Source of the DNA: Beroe ovata
Lineage: Eukaryota > Ctenophora > Nuda > Beroida > Beroidae
NCBI GenBank assembly: GCA_946803715.1
Contig: CAMPET010000184.1
Location: 81,209-145,208, forward strand
DNA length: 64,000 nucleotides
Direction: 5' to 3'
The notes under the pieces were generated by a model. That model made no database searches. It worked only from the letters and a program-made list of their open reading frames with translations, and was not told the DNA's origin. Position numbers and translations under genes: made by a program. This document shows positions 23,701 through 33,307 of this stretch, piece after piece (position 1 is the first letter of the stretch; each line of letters starts with the position of its first letter).

Positions 23701-26700
23701 TATGTTAATAATCTTTTTCACTCCGTCATACTCACCACTTAATTTTAGCAGCAACCAATCCGGACACAATAGGTTCTTTACACTTATTCCAGAAGAGCAA
23801 GGACATCTCGTGGAACTCCATGATGCTGGCAAAGACCACCATGATATCGTATGGACAGGGTACGGTGGTATCAGCGATACCATCCCACTCCACTGCAAAC
23901 TGTTCTCTAGTCCAAGGGCTCCTGCAACAAGAAGATTCAGCGACTGACTGGTTTAACTTGATGCAGTTGCAACACAATGAATGTGGCATTGACATTGGTA
24001 ATACAAGACGTAGTGAATGATACAGCAGTAGGAGTGGTGAAGTAATCATCATGAGTGATTACCAACTTTCGATCCATGATGAGTGATTCACTCATCATGG
24101 GAACGGGCCGAAATCACTTCCTCAGGAACCTACACAGCTACTCATAAGTCATTAAAATCATAGGCATATAATATCATGTTCTCCGGGAAAAACCTGAAGC
24201 TCCCCTCGATGACCTCTTCGAGAAACTCCCCAATAAGTTGTAGAGTGATAACACCACCATATGAGGACTCTGCTCTAGTATACATAACTTTGGCAAAGGT
24301 CTGACTCTTGAGATCCATGGTGTTGAAGAGACTTTGTAACTCCCTTATAGTAGAGCGATTTCAAATCGAATCCAACAAACAGAATCATATTTTCTGTCCC
24401 GGTGAATCTTGAGATCACTCAATCAACAAAGCACATAGGTATAAATGAGCAAAACCAATATATCCATACTTGTAGGTGAGGTAGTGCTTCATATCAGCAT
24501 TTGTGTCGAGTAACTTCTTGACAAAGCCAGTCTTGTTCTGAATGATGGCCACTCTCAACAGTTGTTCCAGCTCGTTGTCATCGTACGTGTGTCGAGTGAG
24601 GATCAGGTCCTCAGCAATCTGTAATCTGCACAATTATATGCGGATTAAGGAATGATATGATAAAACAGCTAAAGAGGTCTTCTATAATACAGCTAATAGG
24701 GAGGTACATGCAGAAACTTCAAGTTTAACCTACAATTTTTGAAGCAATGAGAAACGAAAAATCTCCCGAATCTGACATGAAAATCACGCGATTCTTCTAC
24801 AGTTGGTCGAATTTTCTCTTCATTTATCTATTTCCCATGAACCAGGGCCCACTTCATAAGTTCATATTGTGCTCATACCTGTCCCACGTTATGGCGAGCA
24901 TCATCTGAGACATCTTAGCTCTGTTGTCCGTGACTGATCTTATGATAGCAATCAGAATCGCGTTGTCGAAGTCATTCCCCCCTTGAAGTTCGTACACTGT
25001 CAGCTAGGGGGAAGATAATCCGTCACCAATACTGATGTTCTCTCTCTAAAATTCCCTAACTCATCACCGATTAATCATCAATTTATTATCAATTAATTAC
25101 CAATTCGTTATCAGGGTACCATGCCTACCAGGTTGTCGTATTTCATGAGCTCTAGTAAACTGTCAAACATGACTTCCTTCACTTCTTCCTTGAGTGTGAT
25201 GAAATGCCTGTTTATTTCCATCATAACTTCGTCCTGGGCAACGGGTCACGTGACAAACAGATCATTCAAACAAATGACCATATAAGGTAATGACTAGGTA
25301 ATGACTAGGTAATGACTAGGTAACCATATAAGGTAATGAGTCATTACCTTATATGGTTATTTGTCATTACTAATGACTAATAATTAGTCAGATTATACGA
25401 AATTCATGTAATATAGTGGCGTCATGCACCTTGTACTCGTCAGGAAGCATTCTTTGCATAGTTTCCTTGTTACCCTCATAAGTTACCACACAGCTTGAAA
25501 GAGCGTAACAGTGACAGATAATGTCAGCACTCCGCCCAGAACCTTTGAGAACGAGCACTGGATTTCCTGTAAATCACGGCTCAATCAGAAATGTTTGTCA
25601 TCTTTTTAGTCAATTCATTGAAAAGGGGCAACGACAAGAACGAATAACAGAATGCATGGATATAGAATCTAAATAGCAACGAGAATAAAGAATGAAGAAT
25701 AACAAAAGTCATGGATAGAAACACAGAATCTAAATACACGGAATCTGAAAACTTAATTTAACTACCATTCCTGATGGTTGCTAAGCAGGTTGCTATGGAG
25801 TTCGGACCGCCCTCCACCAAGATACAGATCATGGGCAGGGCACACTTGTCAGCAGTCGGAATGTCGTAGTTGTCCTGGAAATGATTACACACCGCTGCTT
25901 CTAGTGCACAGCGCATCGAGATCTCAACTCCAAACTTCTTCTGAGTCCCTAGGATAGATTAAATAGGTAAGTGCGGATGAAATAATTATGCATTTTCCCA
26001 ATCAAATCCGTGACCCCTGGTATTTCCATATTCTAAGGGGATGGAAGATGACACATTATGTATGACGTGTTTTACCATTGTCAACAAGGATAAAGTGTGA
26101 GTGGTTAGGGTCCATGTACGCCTCGGCAGCGCCCGGCTCTGCTTTAGTTGGATATTCAAACACCATCTTCTGTTTTCCCTAAAGATGGAATTGGACATGA
26201 AAGAGCGTTATTAATCATACTCAATTAATGCCTAAAATAATTAATTAATGCCTAATTCTTATTCCAGACAATCCCAGTTCGACATGTATGTGAAGCATAT
26301 TTTACTAAAAATTAAAAGTGGTTGTGGTCACTAGAGTGTTTTCCTCCTACCCGATCTCTATGCCGGGCAGCAGGTTTGATAAGGTTCTCCTTGTTCTTGA
26401 TTATACCCCAAGATGCAACACCGAGAGTAGTTACATTGCTTGCGGAGTGCCCTCTGACAGCTTCCCCCACCAGCTTCATCACACCCTGGAAAAGAGAGAG
26501 AGCAACAATTGAGTTTCCCATGGAATCCTATCATAGCCTCAAACTCAGCTTTGGGGTGTGAATTGTTTTAACTAGAAAGGATACCTAGGCAATATAAAAT
26601 GCCTAGGATTTTAGACATATTGTGTAGGCTCTTATGTCTGAGAATTTCAGACGTGTACAGCAGTAAAGCAACCATATTAATTGTCTTCTTCAGGATGAAT

Positions 26701-28342
26701 GATGTGTATCACTCACAGTGCTAGTTCCTCCAGTGACGACCCAAGCGTTGGTACTCTTTGCTGCCTTGACCAGACCCCTCTTGAACTCTGAGAGTAGCTC
26801 TGGAGCTACCTGGAAATCTTTAGCTCCACCCGTTACTGATATCAGGAGATTGGGAGTGGGCAGACTCCACCTAGAGGATGTGGGATGAGTGGGTCAGAAT
26901 TGCCGCTGTCATAATGCAACTGAGCAAAGAAATATGAGATTTACAAGTGGAAAACGAAAAGTAGGTAGGTAGTTTCTCAACAGAACTTAAAATGTTTGGT
27001 CCTAATACCTATTATAGCATAAGAGTGGCATGACTAATTCACCTGCTCTCAAACAGCTTTATGATATTCTTCATCCTATCAGGCTCCTCGAAATCTACAG
27101 ACACCTTCACAAACTGCGGCTGCTGATTTCCATCCTCGTCAACAAAGTTTATCCGTCCGTAAGCGTTGGTATCGATGAGAGAGGTGTGCTGCCTGACATC
27201 CCACTTCTTGTTTCCGTCTTCTGGTGTGTTGGGTGGGTGGGCGGACTTTGTGTAACCACACCCGCAACTGAAGAGTTACCATGGTAACGGATGACAAGAT
27301 AGCAAAGCGCGCATCCTGCCAACGCATCCATATCTTAGCTTATTATTTAAAAAGGTACATATTTTCCATTGCATGATCCATAACTTAACTCCATCCCTTC
27401 CAGAACACCCCCTCTTGACGCTCATTATAGTTCACGCATCATGAGACAGGTAACTCATAGGTAACTCATGACACGCCCTAACTCTCCCCTCAAACCCGTG
27501 ATACCCGGCAGCCCCATTTCCTCCCATGTACACATCCCTAACGAGACCCCTCTCACTATCAAATGCCACCCTCTCCCTAGCTCTCTCATTCCCTCTCTTT
27601 CTCACATGGGGTCTGATGCTTCTTGGTGAGGTGGAGTGGGCACAAACACCCTGCACTCCCGACTCTTGATGTGCTCCTCGATCCACGACTTCGCTGGTCT
27701 CTGAAATGAGGGTTATGGTAAGATAGTTCGTGCGAGCGTTCGTGGGACTGAAACTTCGAATAGGTTGGCTGGTCTTCTTAGTTCTGAATAAGGGTTTACT
27801 TTTAAAAGCCAAGAAATATCATAGCTGATTAATAGCTGATAGGTTTCATGGGTAGACTGGGAATCATTGGGCGTAGATAGTAAGTCTATAATGTTGATTC
27901 ACGCACTTCTGTGTATGTATGTCATCTACACTAGTCATTGCACACAGTGGTATGTGTTTCAGGACTATCATGATAGTTATAGGTTAGGAAGGCATGTAGA
28001 TTGTAGATAGGTACGTAGAGATGTAGGTATTACGAAATTCATAACACGAATCGAGTCGATGGAATATTATAAACAAAACTGGTTGGTTCTATGTTCAAGA
28101 AAATTCTAGAACATTCCCAGGTTGATTCTCCGTATTGGATCTGAATAAACCTGCATCTCTTGCTGGTGATGAACTCTGTTACCTCCCATGGTACGGGCCC
28201 ACATGGTCTTTGCCCCACTCAGATACCCTCCAGACTTCTCTTGACTTCCCTCTTCATGAGTGAAAGCAACTCTAACTGGCTCAACAAAGTCACGTGACCG
28301 ATGCGTTGGACTGTTGCCAACATCGTACAAACGATTCGGCAT
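3153..28342 (-). CDS. TRPM2: TRPM2-like cation channel with C-terminal NUDT9-H (Nudix) domain, 31 exons, ~1,545 aa
   Basis: This gene encodes a TRPM-family Ca2+-permeable cation channel of the TRPM2 type, predicted at the plasma membrane and gated by ADP-ribose and Ca2+ in known relatives. I could join 31 exons in consistent phase from an ATG at 28342 to a TGA at 3153, giving about 1,545 aa; human TRPM2 has 1,503. Domain order is N-terminal SLOG/MHR1-2 (VTGGAK, VTGGTSTGVMKLVGEAV), MHR3-4 helical repeats, six membrane segments with a pore (FGEIGLED, NLLIAIF), a TRP helix/coiled-coil stretch, and a NUDT9-H domain. Two GPCR genes sit in its introns. The start is a judgement: exon 1 (28151-28342) is 64 codons beginning MPNRLYDVG with no family match; the next exon is clearly TRPM (SWIEEHIKS). 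Least certain joins are the exon-1 donor (CAG|gtttat) and a 31-nt micro-exon at 5350-5380. Confidence 0.88.
5179..5244. repeat. 16-bp perfect inverted repeat in TRPM intron
   Basis: GCAAACTTTGGCAAAG at 5179-5194 pairs perfectly with its reverse complement at 5229-5244, leaving a 34-nt loop. It lies between the tentative micro-exon and the exon at 5014-5144. Confidence 0.8.
5730..5985. repeat. 32-bp minisatellite, about 7 near-perfect copies plus a degenerate one
   Basis: Copies begin at 5730, 5762, 5794, 5826, 5858, 5890 and 5922, each starting gcgcgtgatctactgatg and ending gcgtgagcagta; copy six has one change, and a diverged copy follows near 5955. The array lies in the intron between TRPM exons 5666-5531 and 6207-6042. 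Confidence 0.95.
5978..6047. repeat. 33-bp tandem duplication spanning the TM6 exon 5' splice site
   Basis: The last ~20 nt of the TM6 exon plus the first 13 nt of the intron occur in about three tandem copies with a 33-bp period, toward lower coordinates. Each intronic copy keeps an AAACAC|gtgagt donor-like sequence. Use of a downstream donor would read ACG TGA and stop the protein after TM6. Confidence 0.8.
6307..7408. mobile_element. MULE-like element relic with long terminal inverted repeats
   Basis: The ends are inverted copies: GGTCATTTGGCCTAACTGG begins at 6307 and its near-exact reverse complement ends at 7408 (one mismatch). Further inverted similarity inside both ends (tgctgtttaggccatt) extends the arms to about 100 bp, and the right arm has internal tandem copies of the motif. 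The interior carries a MULE-transposase-like C-terminal fragment. It is inserted in the TRPM intron between the pore and TM6 exons. I could not identify a clean target-site duplication. Confidence 0.65.
6930..7187 (+). pseudogene. MULE transposase C-terminal fragment
   Basis: The 85-codon open frame contains NMAERWHRGFYSML and LWKLIHCLKLRAEQSL. These fit the pattern TNNAVEGWHR...HP.IWKFI..LK.EQ found near the C-terminus of FLYWCH/MULE transposases; the element at 31.2-32.7 kb has the related stretch RTNAVLEVFNREF...NPTIWNFM. No catalytic part is present, so this is a fragment inside the inverted-repeat element. Confidence 0.5.
7440..7640. repeat. purine-rich degenerate tandem repeat
   Basis: The + strand is almost pure A/G, with repeated GAATAGGGGAGAGAATAGGA-like words, in the TRPM intron just downstream (in transcript sense) of the pore exon. 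No coding potential is credited to it. Confidence 0.8.
8489..8511. repeat. (GT)n microsatellite ending in an N
   Basis: Perfect GT repeat beside TRPM exon 8476-8363. It is terminated by a single unresolved base at 8511, so the true length is unknown. Confidence 0.9.
9038..9437. repeat. degenerate ~13-bp satellite built on agtgccct
   Basis: Roughly 400 bp of imperfect tandem copies of TAGTGCCCTAATG-like units. Open frames read through it only because the repeat lacks stops. It lies between the class C GPCR stop and the TM4 exon of the TRPM gene. Confidence 0.9.
9789..12443 (-). CDS. class C GPCR (mGluR/GABA-B superfamily), single exon, 884 aa
   Basis: A family C G-protein-coupled receptor predicted at the cell surface; the ligand is unknown. 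Residues 1-19 are a signal peptide (MKFTLLLLMILVYVG). Residues 20-50 hold three short repeats of the type C-x-LDQ-x-DQS. About 60-480 is a Venus-flytrap ligand domain (GGFFNIG at its start). About 495-555 is a cysteine-rich NCD3G-type linker (TTCSPDCLPGSY, PCCWVCTPCPENYF). From about 570 to 815 are seven membrane segments, including ASDLGYMVMVLVSLLISF and the TM7 end FFPKLAMLF, typical of mGluR-like receptors. About 70 Ser/Thr-rich residues follow. The ORF is complete with ATG and stop and no sign of introns. It sits wholly inside a TRPM2-like intron (8477-15539) on the same strand, so it must have its own promoter or be transcribed within the host pre-mRNA. Intronlessness could reflect retroposition; no poly(A) trace was identified. 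Confidence 0.9.
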   Translation of the reverse strand: MKFTLLLLMILVYVGPCKTLDRSACSLDQTDQSGHCLDQSDQSACTPAPINEPIAKQDGDLMIGGFFNIGKTVTTITENNVSITQCSYDGVSQWGIQKAIILRHLVEEINPIFRSEFNMSLGYEFYDTCNDYSAAMRAAVALSQNQQIVGVSAVDYKQFVQLTTAVQVSYHVPTFVYMYNDAELMDSTKFPTVYSLIDTESVEARITIQFLKKMDYQYMDIWYHPFSKEMAEFIYENYTLTVGCGRMTEIWKSKEAYKVGETYNTTGGEPADVQLILSNSASAAKAILRYLVDEIGVRNAIYILGISVARDRYVADYMEIVTGTNSTLILPQPKLLGITLETYQSLLTEEWSERPSRHKIDEIHVRAQEKCGPVSAADCAVTSWIPYVVAGFKFLYRSLYDNLAYLKKTGRGFCPVDFRNSVYETIIDENRVIEDELDVDYPFTFRIVNKTIAAGYSAMVYQSSTGSYDHLGELFPDRIEISNPDLLEKISVFRTTCSPDCLPGSYTQYGENIKHLPCCWVCTPCPENYFSTEINEITCTECDFTHTSTENRTMCVSAEEIFIDVNSQFFISGTFFASLGTLITIGVAVVIIMNRARPLVKASDLGYMVMVLVSLLISFPSSVLPLMKPTPASCIAEYFTYNLFATLITVNLCFKCFKIYGIFSGAQRFGPPKFGIMLTTRGHVAVNVISFLINATIISLDCVRSGGPSWRYSKSQPGPHEPFDLLCDCPDLTYIIVPSLIPASAFLLTLTLAFKMKNFPHNFRETLNIFAATFIVSVCSAMFLGGYTLSPPQIKSFLRSVVMLVTSTSFLLCIFFPKLAMLFDKSVDTESEKESIKENIRRFAAKTPNVGRMAVRIQSTNEGLSQPSSVVNSVTDNTAPGAVI
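12444..15539. other. remainder of TRPM intron upstream of the class C GPCR
   Basis: This is TRPM intron sequence that also forms the 5' flank of the nested class C receptor. Apart from the TG microsatellite and a triplicated tttcaggaaatg at about 14109-14144, I see nothing coding. Short open frames here lack splice signals and family resemblance. Confidence 0.5.
14671..14812. repeat. (TG)n microsatellites flanking an N
   Basis: A perfect (TG)n run at about 14671-14703 and a degenerate GTGTGTGGG run to about 14812, with an unresolved base at 14774. Intronic; open frames across it are repeat artefacts. Confidence 0.9.
16105..16205. repeat. short tandem repeat abutting the TRPM TM1 exon acceptor
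   Basis: Imperfect copies of the block (atatgccacctaatatgagga)-like about 22 bp long lie directly upstream, in transcript sense, of TRPM exon 16104-15952. Copy number is about four. Confidence 0.7.
16451..20258 (+). CDS. LDL-receptor class A repeat GPCR (GRL101/LGR-like, rhodopsin family), 2 exons, ~1,123 aa
   Basis: A rhodopsin-family receptor with a long Cys-rich ectodomain. Exon 1 is 16451-16682 (donor TCAG|gtgaga) and exon 2 is 17119-20258 (acceptor tttcag); they join in phase 1 to read TTSAPASDLDKC. Exon 1 supplies a hydrophobic stretch (FFSMIGHLVTLLILFPVV) as signal peptide or anchor; translation may begin at the first ATG or at the internal MIGHL. The ectodomain has LDLa modules such as RICDGTSDCQDNSDE and KVCDLVADCSDGSDEAAC plus other Cys-rich segments, and no leucine-rich repeats. 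Seven membrane segments span about residues 715-1070: LINLGDLLIGIYLVTVAF (TM2) and the extracellular W-x4-C pattern match LGR/GRL101 receptors, and TM7 ends NPFIYDH. The TM3 end reads SIIRARC instead of DRY/ERW. The gene lies in a TRPM2-like intron (16105-20997), antisense to the host. The ligand is unknown. Confidence 0.85.
20604..20627. repeat. (AC)n microsatellite
   Basis: Perfect AC repeat about 350 bp downstream of the LDLa receptor stop, in the TRPM intron. Confidence 0.9.
23033..23760. repeat. duplicated exon/intron block joined at an N (probable unmerged contig overlap)
   Basis: The sequence from about 23096 (agagaagttccgcgttgtcc) recurs from 23499, immediately after an N at 23498, and continues in parallel for about 180 bp with a few substitutions. 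The bases just before the N (cactccgtcatactcacc...agcagca, 23462-23497) recur at 23718-23754. The left piece therefore ends inside TRPM exon 13 and the right piece starts inside exon 14, as two contigs with an unmerged heterozygous overlap would. Exon models use the copies that are complete. Confidence 0.8.
25322..25358. repeat. 37-bp near-perfect palindrome in TRPM intron
   Basis: AACCATATAAGGTAATGA is followed after one base by its exact reverse complement. It lies just after three tandem copies of ggtaatgacta in the intron between exons 25566-25430 and 25233-25129. Confidence 0.85.
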
Positions 28343-31240
28343 TGAAATTATACACGAAGAACAGCGTAGTAGAAGGTACACGAAATACCACCAGGTTACT
28401 CTACGTAATAGGTATATTGCAAAGTTGAACAATGATAGAGTGACTTGTGAAGGAAGAGAGAGCAATATAGAATTAAGGTTGTCATGGATACAGCTACTGC
28501 GGTAGCTGGTTGGTAGATGGTGATGTAATCTATACCTTCTACAGACATATTTACATATTTGGTCAGCAAGAAACATCGGAGCATTCAAATTGGTTGATAA
28601 ATTGCAGATCATGTAGATTCATCTATCAGGCAGGTAATAATTGTAGAGGGATGCGGTAGAGAGCCCATAATCCACACAGATATTTGAATTCAGCTTATAC
28701 CTACCAAGAGCAGAGATCAACAACACGAATACAAAACTGGGATAAAGTTCTAAGAGAAGCTCTAGCAAAACGTTGAAGAAAAGAATGTAAATTGAGTGAA
28801 TTAGCCAGCAGACTTCGAGATACAGCGGCAAATTGTCGGCAGTCTGAGGGTGACCTAGATATTCTGCACCAAGTTACTGTTTCCATAGCAATATGGTAGG
28901 TAGTTATTCTTGGGCGCAATACGCAGCAAAAATTAAAAAAATTTATGGAATGACCTCAATTCTAACATCGATTTTTCCATATTTACCGAATGAAAACTGC
29001 TTAAATATGAAAACATTTCAACAACTTAAAACAACCCAAGAGCTGAATACTTGAATATATTGACAGCGGGTGATATACAACATTATATGCTTGCAGCGAA
29101 GTTATGCTGTTGTGATAGACAGCAGCAACAGCATGATACCTATTGGCTACAGTTAATAATAAGCACCAAAATACTGATACTACAAGCATAGAAAAGCAAT
29201 CTGTTGACATTTATCTTTACTAGGAAAGTAACTACCTACTTAAGTACCTTCCTACCTACAGGCTTCATACGAGCGTTACAGAGTTACGAGCTCAGGTATT
29301 AATGAATGCAATTCGGGTCTGCCAAAGAGAGAAAATGATTCTGATCGCTGCCTAACTGTCTATCTAACCGAGGAACTAGACTCTACAGTCTACAATGTAC
29401 ATTTACCCTCACTCCACCCAATTACATTCAAACTCTCTCCCCACCCCACGTGACCCATCTTGATCCGCACTCTCACCTTTTCAACATGTTCCCTCCCTCC
29501 CTCCGGGTGATTGTTGGACACCATATCACGGATAGCTTGTATCCCCAATCGTGGACTAGCACTGTATGCGGAGGGAGGGGTCTTCACACCGAGATGAGGA
29601 CTGTCTGTTGTTGCCATGGAAACAATTACTGCTGTCGCTGTGAGCAACAAGCCAGTGGAGAACTAGAGAGTAACCATGCAGCAACAATTACAATTAGGTA
29701 TCAGCAAGTCCCTATAATTACAATCCTTTGTGTTATTATTTAGTGGGATACCGTTATCAACGTCAGGGGATTAGGAAAAGGTAAGGAGCCTTGGCAAATT
29801 TGGCTGATGTCTTGATTTTAGTGATGAACAAAAAATATTATTTCCAACAATTCCTCAGCTTTTAGAACTCGCACAGTGGTTACACATTACAACAGAAAAA
29901 CCTAAAATTGGGTTATGCAGCATGGGAGTTGTTAAAGTATAGCTGTTGCTGCAGCACACACACACACACACACGTACAGGGTGTTGAAAGGCTATAATGG
30001 CAGGGGAGGTGAGCTAAAATTAGGCGGAAGAATGAACACATGCGCATGAGAGAAAGATTCTTTCATCAGTGCAGTGGATCAGCATGAATAAGCTCTTCCA
30101 TTCTCAATTAAATAATTGTATAATTAGGACAGGCTTTCGGGCATTCAAGATGCAGATTGCAGGATTCCGTCATCTACCTTTTACGCCCAATTAAGTATTT
30201 CTCATAATTTTCTAATATTACTTGTATGCGAACATATTCTGACAATTCCATGGTCGTATATAATACAAAGGATGTATACCTGAACAGAATATGCCACACA
30301 CACACACACGCTTGCACGTGGCTCAACGTGATGCAAAATAGGTAGAGAAATGAACTGTGATTTTACTTTTTCAGTAGTTCTTTATTAATTGGGTCTAAAC
30401 TGGGGGAAAAACTAGGACAAGTTCGAGATCATTGAACCAATGAACCATGCAAATTGATCAATACAGTAACTACTTCGAAAGCTCAAATTGTAAGATCAGA
30501 TGCATGAAACTGTCAATGATCGTGAATTTCCTTTTTGAGCTAGTACTTACATCCTTTCGAAGTGTAAGCATGTCTTCTTGCACCTATTTCAGCTGACCAC
30601 TGGTCCAGACATTCAACAGTGGTCTTCAGAGATGAGTTTAGTTATCAACAAAATACGTATGAAATCAAACGCAAGCACAAACTTGGAAAGGATTGCTGAA
30701 CACAACGAATTATGAACTTAGTTGGAAGGGAGATGTATCCAAGATGTATCCAGTATTAGACTGCCAACTGTACAATTATTCGCACTTCGATATACGGTGG
30801 TAAGCTATTAGGGTATTAACTACAGCAAATTCACTGGCAAATTTCGAATGCTTCATCTCACTAGTCGCTTCTGCATCTAGATGCTATCNAGGGGGAATTA
30901 GTGGTTACCACGTGGGTCGTTTGTTACTCTCGATATAATAACTGTATTCCATGTTTGCTTATGCCTGTCCTGTTATCAAGAATCGAGGCTGTTGCCTTAG
31001 AGTTATCATTGTCTCAACCAATAAAGCTAATCAGACGCTTCAAATTTCAATAAGGTGTCACATATTGCATAAACTCTTTACGTCTCTTAGATAAGACCTT
31101 AGTGCTCTCAATGAGGTTTCAGACTAATGATTGTTCAAATCAAGCTTGATTGAGAGGATAAAGTAGCAATCTAATCAGTCCAAAAACAACATGGCTGTTT
31201 AAAGACACTGTGGCCACATCGTACAGATATGCCATCTTTC
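28343..31240. other. largely non-coding spacer upstream of the TRPM2-like gene
   Basis: AT-rich DNA with two short (AC)n tracts (about 29954-29972 and 30296-30309) and an N at 30889. On the minus strand at about 29487-29602 an open segment (HLGVKTPPSAYSASPRLG) is bounded by AG and GT and could be an exon, but its phase does not fit either neighbour, so I leave it unassigned. Confidence 0.45.
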
Positions 31241-31241
31241 T

Positions 31242-32680
31242 ATGAATATGATGAGTTATCCACCAGCTCAACGAATCAAGATCATCCGTGGTCGCACTTT
31301 CCAGGGATTCCGCTACTCAAAGGACGGGAAAGAGACTGCAGACGGACGACAAGCCTGGAGATGCGTGAAGAGAAAGGACGCTTGCAACGGGAGGATCTAC
31401 ACTCACGGTGATGCTTTCCTCAAGCAGACAAAGCTACACATCCACGAACCTGACTTCACAGACTGTGAGGTGAAGGAAATTTACTCTGAGTCAAAGAACA
31501 TCGCCGCAATCTCTTCAACAAAACCCTCCGATATCCTTGCCAACCTCACGAAGGACACCTCTGATGCTGCTAAACTCATGTTCGCAGAGCGTCCCACTTG
31601 GAAGCACGCACTTCACCATGTAAGACGGGCTGAGAACCCTACTCCGCCTGCTCCCACTTCCCTCTCTGATCTCATCTTGATTCCAGACGCGATCGTCTCG
31701 CTCAAGGGAAAAATGCTGATCTATGACAATAAATCTGAATCAGCCCGTGTTATATTATTCGGGACCGAAAAAAATCTTGACACCCTCATGCGTCTCCCAA
31801 GTTGGTATGTTGACGGAACATTTAAATGCTCTCCCCAGCACTTTTATCAGTTGGTAACAATCCACGCAGAAGCTCCAAACTTTGACAATAGAAACCCATG
31901 GGTTTATACTCTAGTTTATTGTCTTTTAACACACAAAAATGGACATTTATGAAGAAGCGTTCCTCCAGCTGGCTTCACTGCGCGAGTTTGAACCAGCAAC
32001 AATCATGGTGGGCTTTGAATCTGCATTGCGCAATTCACTGTCAACTGCATTTCCGTCGGCATCTATTGACGGTTGTCATTTCCATTTTTGTCAAGCTGGC
32101 CTGCGCTGGATAAGAGACAACGGATTGAAACGTGCCTATGAAGCCAGCACGAAAGATCCCACGACTGGTCGTTATGTGCCCAGTCAACTTCGAGTTTGGG
32201 TGAGAAGACTGATGATGTTGGCATTTGTCCCTGTTGAGGAAGTCATCCCCTCGTTTTTTTGAGTTGGGTCTTGATGATTTTTTGGACTACTTCGAATCGA
32301 CATGGATTCAGGGGATTTCTTCCTCTCGCAGAAATAACTCAGCAAGATATCCACCTTCTGCATGGAACTGCGTGGATAGGACACTGACTTCTATCAACAG
32401 AACAAATGCTGTTCTAGAAGTTTTCAACAGAGAGTTCGCCGCAAAGGTCGGCCATGCTAACCCGACCATTTGGAATTTCATGGCGGCTATGTACATTGAG
32501 CAGTCGGAAACGGACAGTAAAATGCTCAAACAATCAGTCGGAGATGAGCCCCCTCCCAGGAAAAAACGACAAGTCATCAAAGACCGACGCCTCAGACATG
32601 CTGTCTCCAATTATGACCCCGAGGGTGCTTCTTTGATTGAGTACTTAGATAATTTGAGGAGTATCTGCGATGGATCCTAA
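31242..32680 (+). pseudogene. FLYWCH/MULE-type transposase, two frameshifts
   Basis: A Mutator-like element transposase related to the FLYWCH-MULE group of animals. The first frame (31242-31952) starts with a FLYWCH-type zinc finger (W-C-x-C pattern AWRCVKRKDACNGRIYTHGD with H-x-H later) and runs into the MULE catalytic fold (SWYVDGTFKCSPQHFYQL). The second frame (from about 31940) continues EEAFLQLASLREFEP and CHFHFCQAGLRWIR. The third (from about 32262, at a run of seven T) carries FELGLDDFLDYFESTWI, RTNAVLEVFNREF and NPTIWNFM to a stop at 32680. The three frames are co-linear with one protein, so two indels have broken it, unless the T-run indel is an assembly error. I did not identify terminal repeats or a target duplication. 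Confidence 0.8.
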
Positions 32681-33160
32681 CAATTAATTTAAGTTTTCCG
32701 AGCAAGTTTTTAATTTTGATCAAATACGCGGTTTTATATTGAGCAGTGTTAAATTGAGCTGTTATACTGTTATACGTGTACCTACTGTTTTGTCTCTTCT
32801 TCAAAAATCAGAGAAAATATGTCTCTGTTCTACTCTTCTATTTTGTTATACGTACTCACGTTGTTCCACATCATGAAATGTGCGAAGGATATAGGCCTAA
32901 CTTGAAGTTCCTTAGTTGCTTTATTGCGAGGGGCGTACCCCTAAATGAGGTCCGATATCAGCTAATCATGTAGCCCGAACGAAGAATAACATTATGTGAC
33001 ACATAAGACACACGTGGTAACCACAAATTCCCCCTTACCAATTCGGAGAGGCAAGTCCGCTCTACACTACCATCTTGGTCACAAAGTCCGCCCTAGACGA
33101 CCACTTTGGTCTGTGTCCGCCCTACACTACTCCGCCCTAGACTACGGAAACCATTATTTC

Positions 33161-33215
33161 TTTATCTTTTCCACCAATATCATAGTCAAACAATGATATT
33201 GGTGGAAAAGATAAA
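33161..33215. repeat. 23-bp inverted repeat
   Basis: tttatcttttccaccaatat (33161 onward, 23 bp in all) pairs exactly with its reverse complement at 33193-33215, leaving a 9-nt loop. It lies between the MULE relic and the next gene and could be a foldback element. Confidence 0.85.
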
Positions 33216-33307
33216 TTGTGACATAAGTGTGAACTTCTCTATCGAAACTCGTGAAAAAGCACAGTTATGTTCTCGTGCAACACAAAGTCTATCCTAGGTA
33301 GTCTATC

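Larger units (their letters stand above)
22280..28342 (-). other. TRPM2: TRPM2-like gene: N-terminal SLOG/MHR exons 1-16
   Basis: Exons in transcript order: 28342-28151, 27700-27606, 27267-27043, 26870-26717, 26485-26351, 26178-26076, 25948-25766, 25566-25430, 25233-25129, 25003-24879, 24625-24470, 24343-24194, 23921-23736, 23152-23033, 22824-22710 and 22417-22280. They encode the cytosolic TRPM homology regions. Visible landmarks are SWIEEHIKSRECRVF, the Cys pair CGCG, PNLLISVTGGAK, VVTGGTSTGVMKLVGEAV, GVASWGIIKNKENLI and the nucleotide-fold strand PMICILVEGGPNSIATC. In vertebrate TRPM2 this region binds ADP-ribose between MHR1/2. Exon 14 is partly duplicated at about 23499-23560 next to an N; I treat that copy as an assembly artefact. 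The last exon leads into the first membrane segments (ILFCFIPPLFLLL). Confidence 0.85.

Noticed and set aside
29390-29650. Minus-strand segment with exon-like borders (HLGVKTPPSAYSASPRLG)
   Set aside because: It has AG and GT borders and low stop density, but its entry phase fits neither the 33493-33308 exon nor TRPM exon 1, and no family match is seen. Left unassigned.
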